Positions 45,258 through 55,470 are shown, counted from the first letter of the stretch. The stretch: DNA of 64,000 bases from JAGTVG01 sp942491935 (GCA_942491935.1 CALOCZ010000014.1:1-64000), one strand, 5' to 3'. Notes: a model not told the origin generated them from the sequence alone. Program-made: numbers and translations.

Positions 45258-47621
45258 ATGAAATCAAAACATAAAATATCCTTGCTGATAGCTTATGCGC
45301 TAATCCTGAGCACACTTTCTCTTAATGCCCAGGAACTCTTCCAGACCTTGAGAGGGACCATTATTGACCAGGATTCAAATTTTCCGATTATTGGGGCAAA
45401 TGTAATTATCATAGGTTCTGATCCATTGCTTGGATCAAGCACTAACCTGGAAGGTGAATTTTACATAGAAAGTGTGCCCGTTGGAAGAGTCAGTCTTAAG
45501 ATCTCCTGTATGGGTTATGAAGAGATTAGCCTGCCCAATTTGCTGATCACTTCCTCTAAAGAACTTGTTCTTGACATAACATTGACAGAATCAGTAGTAA
45601 AAATGGAGGAAATTGTGATAAGTTCGAATCCTGACAATGGAGCAGTACTCAATGAAATGGCAACTGTAAGTGCCCGTGCTTTCTCTGTAGAAGAAACAAA
45701 GCGTTATGCCGGTTCATTTAATGATCCGGCAAGGATGGTAAGTTCATTTGCCGGGGTTATGCCAAGTCCTGAAGGAGATAATTATATAGCCGTAAGGGGA
45801 AATTCTCCCAAAGGAAACCAGTGGCGTCTGGAAGGTGTAGAGATACCAAATCCAAACCACTTTTCAGATGAGGGAGCAACCGGGGGCCCTATCAATGCCC
45901 TTAACAGTGCCATGCTGGACAATTCTGATTTCTTTACAGGCGCTTTCCCTGCTGAATATGGGAATGCTTTTTCGGGAATATTCGATATGAGACTGCGAAA
46001 TGGCAATAACCAGCAGAGGGAGCATTCATTCTCCATTGGAGCACTTGGAATTGATTTCACCCTGGAAGGGCCATTTAAGAAGGAAAGTAATAGTTCATAC
46101 CTGGTTAACTACAGATACTCCACACTTGCCCTTCTGGAAAATACAGGTATTGTAAATTTTGACGGTGTTCCCAAATATCAGGACCTTTCTTTCAAGGTTA
46201 ATTTGCCTACACCACATGCAGGTGTATTTTCTTTCTTCGGTCTTGCCGGAAAAAGCAACCTGAAGCATGAGCTACCTTCAGAGGAAAATGAAGACATCAT
46301 TATTTCCAAATTCAATGTATATTCAGAATTGGCCGTTGTTGGTTTGAATCACTCTATCCCTTTAAGTCGAAATACTTTCATTGAGTCTGGAATATCTGTC
46401 TCAGAAAATGGCAGTTTGTATGATGAATCCGATCTTGTGGATACAAATGAATATCAATTGCTGGCTGATGAAAAGCTCAGAAAATATACAATGATCGGAA
46501 AAACCTCATTACATAGTAAAATTAATGCTCAACATAAAATATCCGCCGGGATTGTGTATACACATTTCTTCTATGACTTCTTTACTGAATACTGGGATAA
46601 GCCTGCAGAGGAGATGATGGTAGAGCAGGATGAACAGGGAAATTCCGGATTATTGCAAGTATATGGGAATTGGAAATACCGCATCAATGATAAGCTAACT
46701 TTTGTGGGGGGATTACATTATCTGAATAACCTATTAAACGAAACACATTCCATAGAGCCAAGAGCAGGATTAAAATGGCACTTTACACCTTCCCAGAATC
46801 TGAACTTTGGATTTGGAATTCATAGCCGGATGGAGTCCCTGCCTACCTTTTTTGTTCAAACCATGGATGAACACGGCATAATACAACAGCCTAACTTCTG
46901 GCTGGACTTTCCAAAATCCAGACAATATGTTATTGGTTATCAGAATTTCTTCACACCGAACCTGATGATGAAAATTGAAGCCTATTACCAGGATTTATAT
47001 GATATCGCTGTTGAAAATGATCCAAACAGCTCATTTTCAATGATAAATGCCGTTTCATGGTATTCCGACAGGGAACTTATAAATAATGGAAGCGGGTATA
47101 ACTACGGACTTGAACTCACTCTGGAAAGATATTTTGCAGATACGTACTACTTCATGTTGACAGGATCTCTGTATAATTCAAAGTATAAAGCAATGGACGA
47201 GGTAGAAAGGGATACCCGGTTCAATGGAAATTATGTAGGAAATTTCCTGTTTGGGAAAGAATTTATCTTTAATAAGAAACCGGGGAAATCCAAGATATTG
47301 AGCATTAACGCTAAAATCTCATATATTGGTGCAAGAAGGTTCTCTCCAATCAATCTGGAAGAAAGCCGCGAATATGGGTATACCCGGGTGGATGAATCTC
47401 AGGCCTTTACACTTCGGGGTGATGATATCTTTATTGCTAATCTTGGCATAGCCTACCGTATCAATAAAAGAAAGATGAGCCAGGAAATCAAACTCGATAT
47501 ACAGAACATTACAAATGCAGATGGGATGGTTGACCAATACTATAATAGTGCAACTGACAAAATCGAATATGTATATCAATTGGGCATGCTGCCAAACATC
47601 ATGTATACCATTGAGTTTTAA
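45258..47621 (+). CDS. TonB-dependent receptor-like outer-membrane protein
   Basis: About 787 residues from ATG 45258 (MKSKHKISLLIAYALILSTLSLNAQ as signal). The longer frame from 45204 is rejected because it would add a charged tail before the signal. N-terminal CarboxypepD_reg-like domain (LRGTIIDQDSNFPIIGANVIII, STNLEGEFYIESVPVG, GYEEISL), then a plug-like domain (EEIVISSNPDNGAVLNEM to NYIAVRGNSPKGNQWRLEGVEIPNPNHF) and a barrel to the C-terminal GMLPNIMYTIEF. It is shorter than most SusC proteins, has no SusD partner and no clear TonB box. It probably transports or binds a substrate linked to the neighbouring surface-repeat protein, 37 bases upstream. Confidence 0.83.
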   Translation: MKSKHKISLLIAYALILSTLSLNAQELFQTLRGTIIDQDSNFPIIGANVIIIGSDPLLGSSTNLEGEFYIESVPVGRVSLKISCMGYEEISLPNLLITSSKELVLDITLTESVVKMEEIVISSNPDNGAVLNEMATVSARAFSVEETKRYAGSFNDPARMVSSFAGVMPSPEGDNYIAVRGNSPKGNQWRLEGVEIPNPNHFSDEGATGGPINALNSAMLDNSDFFTGAFPAEYGNAFSGIFDMRLRNGNNQQREHSFSIGALGIDFTLEGPFKKESNSSYLVNYRYSTLALLENTGIVNFDGVPKYQDLSFKVNLPTPHAGVFSFFGLAGKSNLKHELPSEENEDIIISKFNVYSELAVVGLNHSIPLSRNTFIESGISVSENGSLYDESDLVDTNEYQLLADEKLRKYTMIGKTSLHSKINAQHKISAGIVYTHFFYDFFTEYWDKPAEEMMVEQDEQGNSGLLQVYGNWKYRINDKLTFVGGLHYLNNLLNETHSIEPRAGLKWHFTPSQNLNFGFGIHSRMESLPTFFVQTMDEHGIIQQPNFWLDFPKSRQYVIGYQNFFTPNLMMKIEAYYQDLYDIAVENDPNSSFSMINAVSWYSDRELINNGSGYNYGLELTLERYFADTYYFMLTGSLYNSKYKAMDEVERDTRFNGNYVGNFLFGKEFIFNKKPGKSKILSINAKISYIGARRFSPINLEESREYGYTRVDESQAFTLRGDDIFIANLGIAYRINKRKMSQEIKLDIQNITNADGMVDQYYNSATDKIEYVYQLGMLPNIMYTIEF

Positions 47622-47816
47622 GTAATTTGAAGCAGTAGTATTTATTTATCCCTTAATATGAATATTAAGAAATTGCTGAATTAATTCTTCCGAATTTTAG
47701 TACCTTTATGCCCCTGCTGCAGTTTCAGGATAGTTTCTAAGCCATCCTGAAATTTTGTTTAAAAGTAAATCAAAAATATTAAACAATATCCGGCATAGTC
47801 GGTTATAATACATATA

Positions 47817-48224
47817 ATGAAAATTACGGTATGCAGAAAAGAACATTTTAATGCCGCCCATCGTTTATATAATCCTGATTGGCCGGATGACAAAAACGAA
47901 AGGGTGTTCGGAAAATGTAATAATCCGAATTTTCATGGGCATAATTATGAATTGATTGTTAAGCTCTCCGGTGAACCGGATCCAGATACAGGTTATGTAT
48001 ATGACCTGAAGAAGTTAAGTGACCTGATAAGGGATAATATCCTTACAAAGTTGGATCATAAAAACCTCAACCTGGACGTCGAGGAGTTTAAAAGTATAAA
48101 TCCTACAGCTGAAAATATCGCTGTGATGATTTATGACAAGCTTAGAAATAAAATTGATAATAAATTTGATATAAAAATTATCCTTTATGAAACGGAACGG
48201 AACTTTGTTGAATACCCGGCATAA
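47817..48224 (+). CDS. 6-pyruvoyl-tetrahydropterin synthase/QueD family protein
   Basis: 135 residues. Zinc ligands are visible as FNAAHRL and FHGHNYEL, the catalytic Cys as GKCNNPNFHGH, and the catalytic Asp/His region as KLDHKNLN, followed by PTAENIAV and the Glu in YETERNFVEY. Members make 6-pyruvoyl-tetrahydropterin or 6-carboxy-tetrahydropterin (queuosine route). The directly overlapping folE supplies the common precursor dihydroneopterin triphosphate, so either product is possible. Without other queuosine genes here I leave the name open. The frame is intact. Confidence 0.9.
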   Translation: MKITVCRKEHFNAAHRLYNPDWPDDKNERVFGKCNNPNFHGHNYELIVKLSGEPDPDTGYVYDLKKLSDLIRDNILTKLDHKNLNLDVEEFKSINPTAENIAVMIYDKLRNKIDNKFDIKIILYETERNFVEYPA

Positions 48225-48877
48225 TGGTTTTTCACATGATGAGATAGGTGATGAGCATGTATCGACATCTGTTGAAACACCCTTAAGGACTGATGCATTT
48301 GAGATGGATGATGAGCTTAAAATGGAGCTCATAGAAAAACATTTCAGTGAGATCATGCACATCCTTGGATTGGACCTGGAAGATGACAGCCTGAAAGGAA
48401 CACCATACCGGGTGGCAAAAATGTATGTTCAAGAGATATTCAGTGGATTGGATCCAAAGAACAAGCCAGACATTAAGTTATTTCGAGAACAAGTACAACT
48501 ATAAAGAGATGCTTGTTGAAAAGGATATTTCGTTCTACTCTAACTGTGAACATCACTTTGTTCCGATCATAGGAAAAGCGCATGTAGCATACATATCTTC
48601 CGGATATGTCATTGGTTTATCCAAAATACACAGGATTGTGAATTATTATGCCAAGAGGCCTCAGGTTCAGGAAAGAATGACAATGCAGATTGCAGATGAG
48701 TTAAAAAAGGTATTAAAAATTGAAGATGTAGCAGTGGTTATAGATGCCGAACACCTTTGTGTTTCATCAAGAGGGATTGAAGATACAACTTCAAGTACTG
48801 TTACCTCTCATTATTCCGGGAAGTTTTCTGAAGACACTCATAAACAGGAATTTCTTCAACATATTTATCAAAAATAA
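48187..48877 (+). CDS. folE: GTP cyclohydrolase I, one frameshift
   Basis: Makes dihydroneopterin triphosphate from GTP. N-terminal part: ELKMELIEKHFSEIMHILGLDLEDDSLKGTPYRVAKMYVQEIFSGL. The frame then breaks near 48483: DIKLFREQVQL against LFENKYNYKEMLVEKDISF, mended by removing one T of a TTT run. The catalytic part follows: SNCEHHFVPIIGKAHVAY with zinc Cys and His, GLSKIHRIVNYYAKRPQVQERMT, and EHLCVSSRGIED with the second zinc Cys. The ATG at 48187 lies inside the preceding gene, giving a 38-base overlap and probable coupling; the true start could be slightly later. The corrected length of about 229 residues is normal. Confidence 0.92.
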
Positions 48878-48907
48878 TTTGGTTGGTGAAGTTGGTTATC
48901 AGGTAAA

Positions 48908-48935
48908 GTCGGCTCCTTTGGGGCCGGCTTTTTTT
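48908..48935 (+). terminator. Rho-independent terminator after folE
   Basis: GTCGGCTCC (48908-48916), loop TTT, GGGGCCGGC (48920-48928), then seven T. Two G-T pairs, otherwise fully paired. It ends the plus-strand pterin genes just before the convergent SGNH lipoprotein gene. Confidence 0.88.
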
Positions 48936-48936
48936 A

Positions 48937-50520
48937 TCATGGACTTACCGGCAATCCGGTTCCGGAATAATTATTCATACAAAGATCGGGAACTGTAGCA
49001 CCAAATTTTGAGTTTATAGCTTGTATAAATACATTTGCGGTATACACATAACCCCTTTCATTGGGATGAAGACCATCCTCTGAATATGCACCTACTGGCG
49101 GAGCAAAGGTTGAAGCAATTGCCACGTCATTAACTATTAAACCACCGCTTGATATAGAAGCTCCCAGTAATACATTATATGCTGAATTAACATCCGCTAA
49201 AGCCAACCTGTCTCCACTTCCTGCAACAGCTCCCTCTATAATCGCATTATATCCAGCAGTATTAGTTTTTATTTCAATAATCTCAGATACGGTAAGCGCA
49301 TACTGATCTGCCAGAGGCCAGCTTACACCCTGAACTGCAAGTGGATTACCCATGAAAAGTTCTCCAAGTACAGCTCCTGCCGATAAGGGTATCAAATCAG
49401 TTGAAGTAGTCTGTCTTGCCTGTGCAAAGGGTACTAATGCCTGCGCGCCATTGTCTATCATAAATTGTGTCAGGTCCGTAAGCTCTTCATCAGTTATTAA
49501 AACGCTATTTATTCCTTCCACATAATTCAGCATCCTTGCATCTCTTTCTTCAGCTGTAATCACCTGGAATTGAACCATGGCATTAAGGAAGGCATTATAA
49601 TTGTCCGCAATATTGGATTGAAGGGAAGACGCTGTGGCCTCATCAAGTGTTATGGTATTATAAGGTATTGTGGTAAAGTAGGGATACGTCTCAATTTCCG
49701 GTATGTTGCCCACAACCCCTTTAAAAACCGGATTGGCACCAAGCATGGTTGAGATCAACCCGTTGAATTGTACGCTGAAATCTGAAACTGATGTCATAGG
49801 GTATGTATCAGCTCCCCCAAACGCAGCATGAAGCAGCATGTCATCCACTCCCAGCCAGATCAAATAAAAACTCCCTGCTGCCATAAGTGATTCCTGCAGG
49901 ATTGACGTAACACCGGGATTACTAGAAAATCGAGCCCAGAATGGATTGAAATAAGGGCTCGCCGGGTTTCCTGTATCCGGAATTAAGGCCTGTCCCAGAT
50001 ATATCAGCGGGACTGCGAAGTTATTCATTTCAGATCTGTCCCCTGCATATGGCGTAGGCAGATCGGCCGTATTATAGGGTGCAGGTACACCTGGTGCTCC
50101 CGCAGGAGCAGGAGTCGCTGATTCTGGTCCAGCCCCATCCGGATCAAATAAAACGAGTCTTCCCAGGATTATACCCTGTTCAGGAACCGAAAGCTGCACA
50201 TTATATCCATTACTTGAATTAATGTATGGCTGGATAAAGGTTTCGCTTCCACCAGCACATTCCAGCTGCCGGGCGATCATTAAAGCCATTGAATTGTTCT
50301 GACCGAGGTTAAACAATGCCCCAGCCTGAAATCCAGCTACAAAAGAACTACCTATAGTAACAAACTTATCAAATGAAGCAGTCCCGGAAGAAGCTCCATC
50401 AGGACATGTAATACAGCCCGAATCTGGCGAATCCGGTTGTTCCAGGTCCATTACTTCCTGTGCACATGACCAGATAACCAGGTTGATGGCTAGAATTAAG
50501 ATTTTGCTTATATTTTTCAT
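48937..50520 (-). CDS. SGNH-hydrolase-like lipoprotein
   Basis: 527 residues with a lipoprotein signal (MKNISKILILAINLVIWSC, Cys 19). The SGNH/GDSL blocks can be traced: FVTIGSSFVAGFQ (block I, nucleophile Ser within G-S-S), YLIWLGVDDML in the region of block III, and SEDGLHPNERGYVYTANVFIQ (block V with Asp and His). This supports esterase or lipase activity at the outer membrane. The C-terminal part is rich in Ala, Gly and Ser. It lies 27 bases after a TonB-dependent receptor gene on the same strand, a repeated pairing in Bacteroidota in which the lipoprotein likely handles the substrate the receptor imports. Substrate unknown. Confidence 0.78.
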   Translation of the reverse strand: MKNISKILILAINLVIWSCAQEVMDLEQPDSPDSGCITCPDGASSGTASFDKFVTIGSSFVAGFQAGALFNLGQNNSMALMIARQLECAGGSETFIQPYINSSNGYNVQLSVPEQGIILGRLVLFDPDGAGPESATPAPAGAPGVPAPYNTADLPTPYAGDRSEMNNFAVPLIYLGQALIPDTGNPASPYFNPFWARFSSNPGVTSILQESLMAAGSFYLIWLGVDDMLLHAAFGGADTYPMTSVSDFSVQFNGLISTMLGANPVFKGVVGNIPEIETYPYFTTIPYNTITLDEATASSLQSNIADNYNAFLNAMVQFQVITAEERDARMLNYVEGINSVLITDEELTDLTQFMIDNGAQALVPFAQARQTTSTDLIPLSAGAVLGELFMGNPLAVQGVSWPLADQYALTVSEIIEIKTNTAGYNAIIEGAVAGSGDRLALADVNSAYNVLLGASISSGGLIVNDVAIASTFAPPVGAYSEDGLHPNERGYVYTANVFIQAINSKFGATVPDLCMNNYSGTGLPVSP

Positions 50521-50546
50521 AGTTCGATTCGTTTTGATAGAATGGA

Positions 50547-53318
50547 TTAATTCAGGAATTGGTCAAATGTTAAACCAAGGTAAAATTGCTGCCCTACAAA
50601 AGGTCCTCCAAGATTCGTGCGATAATCACCTCCAAACAAATTAGTACCTCCCAATTTAACAATGGTTTTTATCGATGAAATTTTGTAGTTGATCTGTGCA
50701 TCAAATACTCCATATTCTGGAACTTGCCAGATACCAAAAGTAGACTCCCACTTAAAGGTATCCTGCCACCTGAAATTTAGCTGGAAACCAAGATTATTAA
50801 AGACGGATCTACCACCAATGCCAATATTAAACTTATGTTCTGGTGTATTGAAACCAGCAATGAAATCCGTATCAATATCATTGATAAGACCAAAAGTGGC
50901 AAAACTATAATTTCCATTTATATAATACGATCGGTAAAAATTATAATTGAATCCAAGGCCTATTCCATACGAATAGACTTCAGTTGGGCTATTGACATAA
51001 GGTGTAAATAATGTGCCAGGGACCAGTTCAGTACCCCTTTGACTTGTAGGAAATTTACTGGCTATGATCTCAGCCCCTATAAAATCCTTGTATTTCGAAT
51101 AATATGTATTGAAATCCAGCATAAACACATTAGATATGAATCCTTTGTATCCAATTTCAAATGCCATCTGTTTTTCAGGTCTTACATACTCAATATATGC
51201 TGTTTCCAGGAGGCCATCATTACCCCCAACTGGATCTCCAGTTTCAGGATCTAAAGTGCCACCAGAGGCCCTGAATGCATTAAAAGAATCCTGTGACCAC
51301 GCACCTCCTTCATGAACGCCGTACCGGGCGGCATTGGATTCGGTGCTGCCAAGTAAAATACCTCCGGATGATGGAAAATATATAAATTGGGTTTGTGTGT
51401 CAGGATTCCGGAATCCGGTTTGAAAGGATGCCCTGAGGTAGTGTGTTCTATTAAAACCGTATGTAGCTGATATCCGTGGGGTCCACTGACCTTCAAAATT
51501 TTCATTTTTATCATAGCGTATAGAACCAAGCATTCTGAATGATTCCGTAAAACTTTTAGCAATCTGTCCATAGAAGCCAAACTCATCGATATTTATCCTT
51601 TGAAAATCATCGCCTCCTTCAGGCGCTTCGTTGAAAATGGTCCCCTGAGAATATAAACTGTACCTTCGATAATTTCCTCCCACCATGATCTCAGCAAAAG
51701 ACAGGTTATGAAAATTATAATTGAATTCAGCATGATATAACCTTGAATTATCATAAAAAGAAGCACCTGGAGGTGAGCCCTGGAATTTGTTCTGCCTGAC
51801 GCTGTTAATCAGCTGATCATATTCGGGTGTTCCCTCAGCCGGTCTGTCCCTGTCAGCATAACTACGCCCAGCTGCATGAGCCGCTTCTTCATTACCTGCA
51901 GGCACACCTGGTATATATCCCTGCATGGCTAGTGCATATACCTGTGCATATTCCGGTGCCCATTTCGTTACAGTAGGACTGTAATATTCATTCGCGTATG
52001 CTCCCAGGGCACTCATATTCCAGGAATCACCTGCCCCTGTTTCGGTCATATAGCCCCTTACAAAAAAATGATTTGACTTTAATTCCAGTTTATGGAATTG
52101 CTGAGTGAAATTTCTCAAAGCATATTTCTCAGCCCCCTGGTATACAGAACTCCCTCCACCATATCGATAGTTATAGAGTATTTCCAATTTTTCTGTTATC
52201 CTGTAATGTAATGCAACATCCCCTTTAATACTTTGTGCATCGTCATTATCCAGAATAGATTCTTCACTAAAACCTGTCCGTCGCAAATCCAGCGTTCCAA
52301 AAGTTCCTCCTATTGGAACAGGAATAGGTGTTTCATCGCCATATAGGTTTAAACCATCAAAGTTGGGATTATTACTTAGATCAATTTGGGATTCAGGAAG
52401 GGTCCTGTTAGTCCGGTAATCGTTACCAATCCAATCCCTGGCTTTTAAATAGGAGAAGTTGATCTTAAAAGCGAATCGATTTTTAAAGGCCTTTGCATAT
52501 CGGATCCCGAAATTATAAAAAGGACTAGAGGAGCCTTGTGCATCAGATCTCGTAACACCTCCTTTTGCCTGGGCACTTAATCCCTGGTAATCAAAAGGAC
52601 TTTTACTATTCATAATTAATATCCCATTAAAGGCATTCGGGCCATATAATGCTGAGGCTGCACCGGGTACAAGCTCCATGCTTTCAATATCCAATTCACC
52701 AATACCAACAATATTACCCGTGGGAAAATTGAGTAAGGGAGCAGATATATCCATTCCATCAACGAGCTGCACAAACCGCACATTGGCTATGGTTGCAAAT
52801 CCTCTCGTATTTACCGAGTTGAAGTTTAAACTGCTGCTACTTACCTGTACGCCTTTAACATTTGCAAGGGCATCAAAAAACTCCGGGGCCGGTGTTTGTT
52901 TGATGGATAATTGATCGATCTTTTCTATAGTAACAGGTGAACTTAAAATACTCTCTTCCAGCCTGGATGCTGAAACAACAATTTCCTGAATTAGGGTTGT
53001 TTCTTCTACCATTTCAATTTCAAGGCCTTGGGTATTGACCTCTGTTATGATTAGTTCCAATTTCTGATAACCTACCATTGAAAAAATAATGGTGAAGGGT
53101 GGTTGTACTTGATTTACTTCTAAATTGAATTCGCCATCCCTATTAGAGATCGTACCAATCACAAGATCTTTTACGGTAATGTTTACTCCTGCTAAAGATT
53201 CATTTGTATCAGATTCCCTGACTATCCCTGAAATATTCGTTGTTTGAGAAAATACTGTTGAAGAGGTACAAATTAGAACAGTAAGAAACATTTTTAAAGT
53301 TTTATGAAAACTGTTCAT
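50547..53318 (-). CDS. TonB-dependent receptor
   Basis: 923 residues. Signal peptide (to about 25, STVFSQ), CarboxypepD_reg-like domain (NISGIVRESDTNESLAGVNITV, GTISNRDGEFNLEV, FSMVGYQKLEL), then the plug domain (EIVVSASRLEESILSSPVTIEKI, PEFFDALANVKGVQVSSSSLN, VNTRGFATIANVRFVQLVDGMD, VPGAASALYGPNAFNGILI) and a large barrel ending QQFYLGLTFDQFLN. It takes up a large or scarce substrate with energy from TonB. No SusD protein accompanies it; its partner is the SGNH lipoprotein downstream, which hints at a lipid or ester substrate. The frame is intact. Confidence 0.92.
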   Translation of the reverse strand: MNSFHKTLKMFLTVLICTSSTVFSQTTNISGIVRESDTNESLAGVNITVKDLVIGTISNRDGEFNLEVNQVQPPFTIIFSMVGYQKLELIITEVNTQGLEIEMVEETTLIQEIVVSASRLEESILSSPVTIEKIDQLSIKQTPAPEFFDALANVKGVQVSSSSLNFNSVNTRGFATIANVRFVQLVDGMDISAPLLNFPTGNIVGIGELDIESMELVPGAASALYGPNAFNGILIMNSKSPFDYQGLSAQAKGGVTRSDAQGSSSPFYNFGIRYAKAFKNRFAFKINFSYLKARDWIGNDYRTNRTLPESQIDLSNNPNFDGLNLYGDETPIPVPIGGTFGTLDLRRTGFSEESILDNDDAQSIKGDVALHYRITEKLEILYNYRYGGGSSVYQGAEKYALRNFTQQFHKLELKSNHFFVRGYMTETGAGDSWNMSALGAYANEYYSPTVTKWAPEYAQVYALAMQGYIPGVPAGNEEAAHAAGRSYADRDRPAEGTPEYDQLINSVRQNKFQGSPPGASFYDNSRLYHAEFNYNFHNLSFAEIMVGGNYRRYSLYSQGTIFNEAPEGGDDFQRINIDEFGFYGQIAKSFTESFRMLGSIRYDKNENFEGQWTPRISATYGFNRTHYLRASFQTGFRNPDTQTQFIYFPSSGGILLGSTESNAARYGVHEGGAWSQDSFNAFRASGGTLDPETGDPVGGNDGLLETAYIEYVRPEKQMAFEIGYKGFISNVFMLDFNTYYSKYKDFIGAEIIASKFPTSQRGTELVPGTLFTPYVNSPTEVYSYGIGLGFNYNFYRSYYINGNYSFATFGLINDIDTDFIAGFNTPEHKFNIGIGGRSVFNNLGFQLNFRWQDTFKWESTFGIWQVPEYGVFDAQINYKISSIKTIVKLGGTNLFGGDYRTNLGGPFVGQQFYLGLTFDQFLN

Positions 53319-53695
53319 TGCTTAAGATTTAAGTTTAAAATATTCTATTTAAACTGATGTGAATAGGATTTTTATTGGATTATTTTTCATTGTCGATTAA
53401 ACAATTTACAATAAATTATTTAAAAGCAAAAAGATTTGAAAAATATAATTTCATATAAATCAGGGAGTTACAAACTTGGAACTTGAATAAATAATAGTAT
53501 GCCGGTTCCTCAAAACCTGGAGCCAGCATACATGATTTTTTTGATTTTTCTAACAATTTCTAACTAATATCACTGCTAGATAAGCTAATTCGATGAGTTT
53601 AGAGTACGGTGACCAAACTTTTTAAATTTCTTTTTCATACTCTTATAATTTCCGGAATTTTGAATAATAATTATAAGAATTATGTTCCAGGATAC
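53319..53695. other. Intergenic region upstream of the TonB receptor
   Basis: AT-rich, expected to contain the receptor promoter and the end of the S41 peptidase gene's neighbourhood. No open frame, repeat or strong stem is seen. Confidence 0.3.
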
Positions 53696-55387
53696 TTATA
53701 AAGACCTGTTAGATGTCCTTATCAGATTGAGTGTATATTCCATCCATGGATCGGACTTCTTTTCCAGATCTTCTGCAGATAAATCTAAAGGATAATCAAC
53801 TCTGAAAAGATCTCCCATTTTATACCCATTCACAGCAGTCTTAAAAGTAGTTTGAGGAATATTAACTTCAATCCGGCTATTCGGTAATGTGTACTGTTTG
53901 CTGTTGTCATTGCAATAAAACCAACTACCTGGTTCTTCTCCTATGAAAACGGCACGCTTGTTATATCTCAATAATGATATCAGATGCCCGGTGGTTGATA
54001 AAGATCCACCATCCACAATTGCATAACATTTGCCTGTGAAATTGGGAGTTGCCGCCTCCATAGGTTCATATAGTGGTTCGAATTCAGATACCTGATCATT
54101 TTCCTTGAAGTATGTGAATTCCTTTGAAGAGAGATGAGCGTATAATATAGCTGCAAATATCGGATGTCCTCCGTGATTCCCCCGTAAATCAAGAACAAGG
54201 TTACGGATACCTGCTTTGTGGATTGCCTGGAAAATACTATCCATCTGATTGAGGTATTCATTTACATCCGGACAGGCAAATGAAGGGATTTCAAGTACTG
54301 CTGTTTTTTGTTCCATAATCATAGGATGTAGGATTGGTTTAAAAGACATATTAACAGTATTACTTGAAGAGTAGGAAGAATATGAGATAGCTTCGATCTT
54401 TTTTGAATCTACTTTTGAGAAACCCGGTTTAATATATTCTAGCAGAAATTGTTGTGAATTATTCAATAAGTTAAAATATGATCCAAAATCCTTGTTTAAC
54501 TCATAGTATTTGGTGGTTTTATTATATCCTTCGGAAGGAATGAATGATAGCAATCTGGCTATTATATTTTCAACAGGCACATGATTTATCCGGACTATTT
54601 CAGAGCCAGGTTCAATATAATTCTGATCATTATCCCCTTTCAGTGCCCAGGCTTTATCATCCTTTATAAATAATTTGAGCGGGAAATAATGGTTATAAGT
54701 TTGCTGAGCCATAATATAATTCTCCGGCAACCTGATCCCGGTATGACTGCATCCGATTTTTCCAACTATTGGAGAAGTCAAATTGTAAAATTCCCTCAAA
54801 GCTAAATCCTTATCCAGATTTTTAATAGCAGTATGATACAGGGCTTCATAGGCTTCCTCTGAGGTATATAGATGATATTGCGGGTGGATTTCAGAAAGGT
54901 GACTTCTCAGGAATTGTAAATCTTCTTCGAGTTGCGAGGCTGAATACCTTTTCTCTAAAATACTCCCATCTATCGATGGCAAAGAACTTTCAACCAGAGT
55001 ATTTGTGGTTTTCTTAGCAACATAGACTGGATGATGGCTGCCGTCAGGGAAAATAAAATCGCCATTCAATTCTGAAAGATCCGGGCTTACCTGACCCTTA
55101 AAGGCCGTTTCTTTTGCCGGAATCATAAAAGAAAGCATATTTTTCTCATATTGAATATTATTGATTTCGTCATCCTGAATTAAAAGTGATCCATCATACA
55201 TCTTTATCTTCCCGGATAAACCCTCTTCCCCATTTTCAGAAAAGAAAATTTCCACTCTGAACTGTTGCATAAAAATCCCTTCCCATACGCCCTCTATACT
55301 ATCCTGAGAGCAAAAAGCATTATGATTTAAAGCGAATAGTAGCATTATCAAGGAGATGATCCTCGAAATTTTAAGTTTTGTTTTCAT
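53696..55387 (-). CDS. S41-family peptidase-like exported protein
   Basis: About 563 residues from ATG 55387, chosen because MKTKLKISRIISLIMLLFALNHNAFCSQ is a clean signal; the longer frame from 55507 is rejected. The first domain (about 30-130, SIEGVWEGIFMQQFRVEIFF) is a lipocalin-like sandwich. The C-terminal half is S41/tail-specific-protease-like: KTAVLEIPSFACPDVNEYLNQMD, LVLDLRGNHGGHP, then CYAIVDGGSLSTTGHLISLL where the nucleophile Ser is expected, and FIGEEPGSWFYCND. The usual catalytic Lys four residues on is not obvious, so activity is uncertain. Its neighbour upstream is an ExbB-like gene on the same strand, 83 bases away. Confidence 0.78.
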   Translation of the reverse strand: MKTKLKISRIISLIMLLFALNHNAFCSQDSIEGVWEGIFMQQFRVEIFFSENGEEGLSGKIKMYDGSLLIQDDEINNIQYEKNMLSFMIPAKETAFKGQVSPDLSELNGDFIFPDGSHHPVYVAKKTTNTLVESSLPSIDGSILEKRYSASQLEEDLQFLRSHLSEIHPQYHLYTSEEAYEALYHTAIKNLDKDLALREFYNLTSPIVGKIGCSHTGIRLPENYIMAQQTYNHYFPLKLFIKDDKAWALKGDNDQNYIEPGSEIVRINHVPVENIIARLLSFIPSEGYNKTTKYYELNKDFGSYFNLLNNSQQFLLEYIKPGFSKVDSKKIEAISYSSYSSSNTVNMSFKPILHPMIMEQKTAVLEIPSFACPDVNEYLNQMDSIFQAIHKAGIRNLVLDLRGNHGGHPIFAAILYAHLSSKEFTYFKENDQVSEFEPLYEPMEAATPNFTGKCYAIVDGGSLSTTGHLISLLRYNKRAVFIGEEPGSWFYCNDNSKQYTLPNSRIEVNIPQTTFKTAVNGYKMGDLFRVDYPLDLSAEDLEKKSDPWMEYTLNLIRTSNRSL

Positions 55388-55470
55388 GATCATTATTTTT
55401 TTGTTGTTGAATGGTGTTGTTATGAATTTCTGGAGAAATCCGCAGGTATTATTAGTAGTGATATATGATC

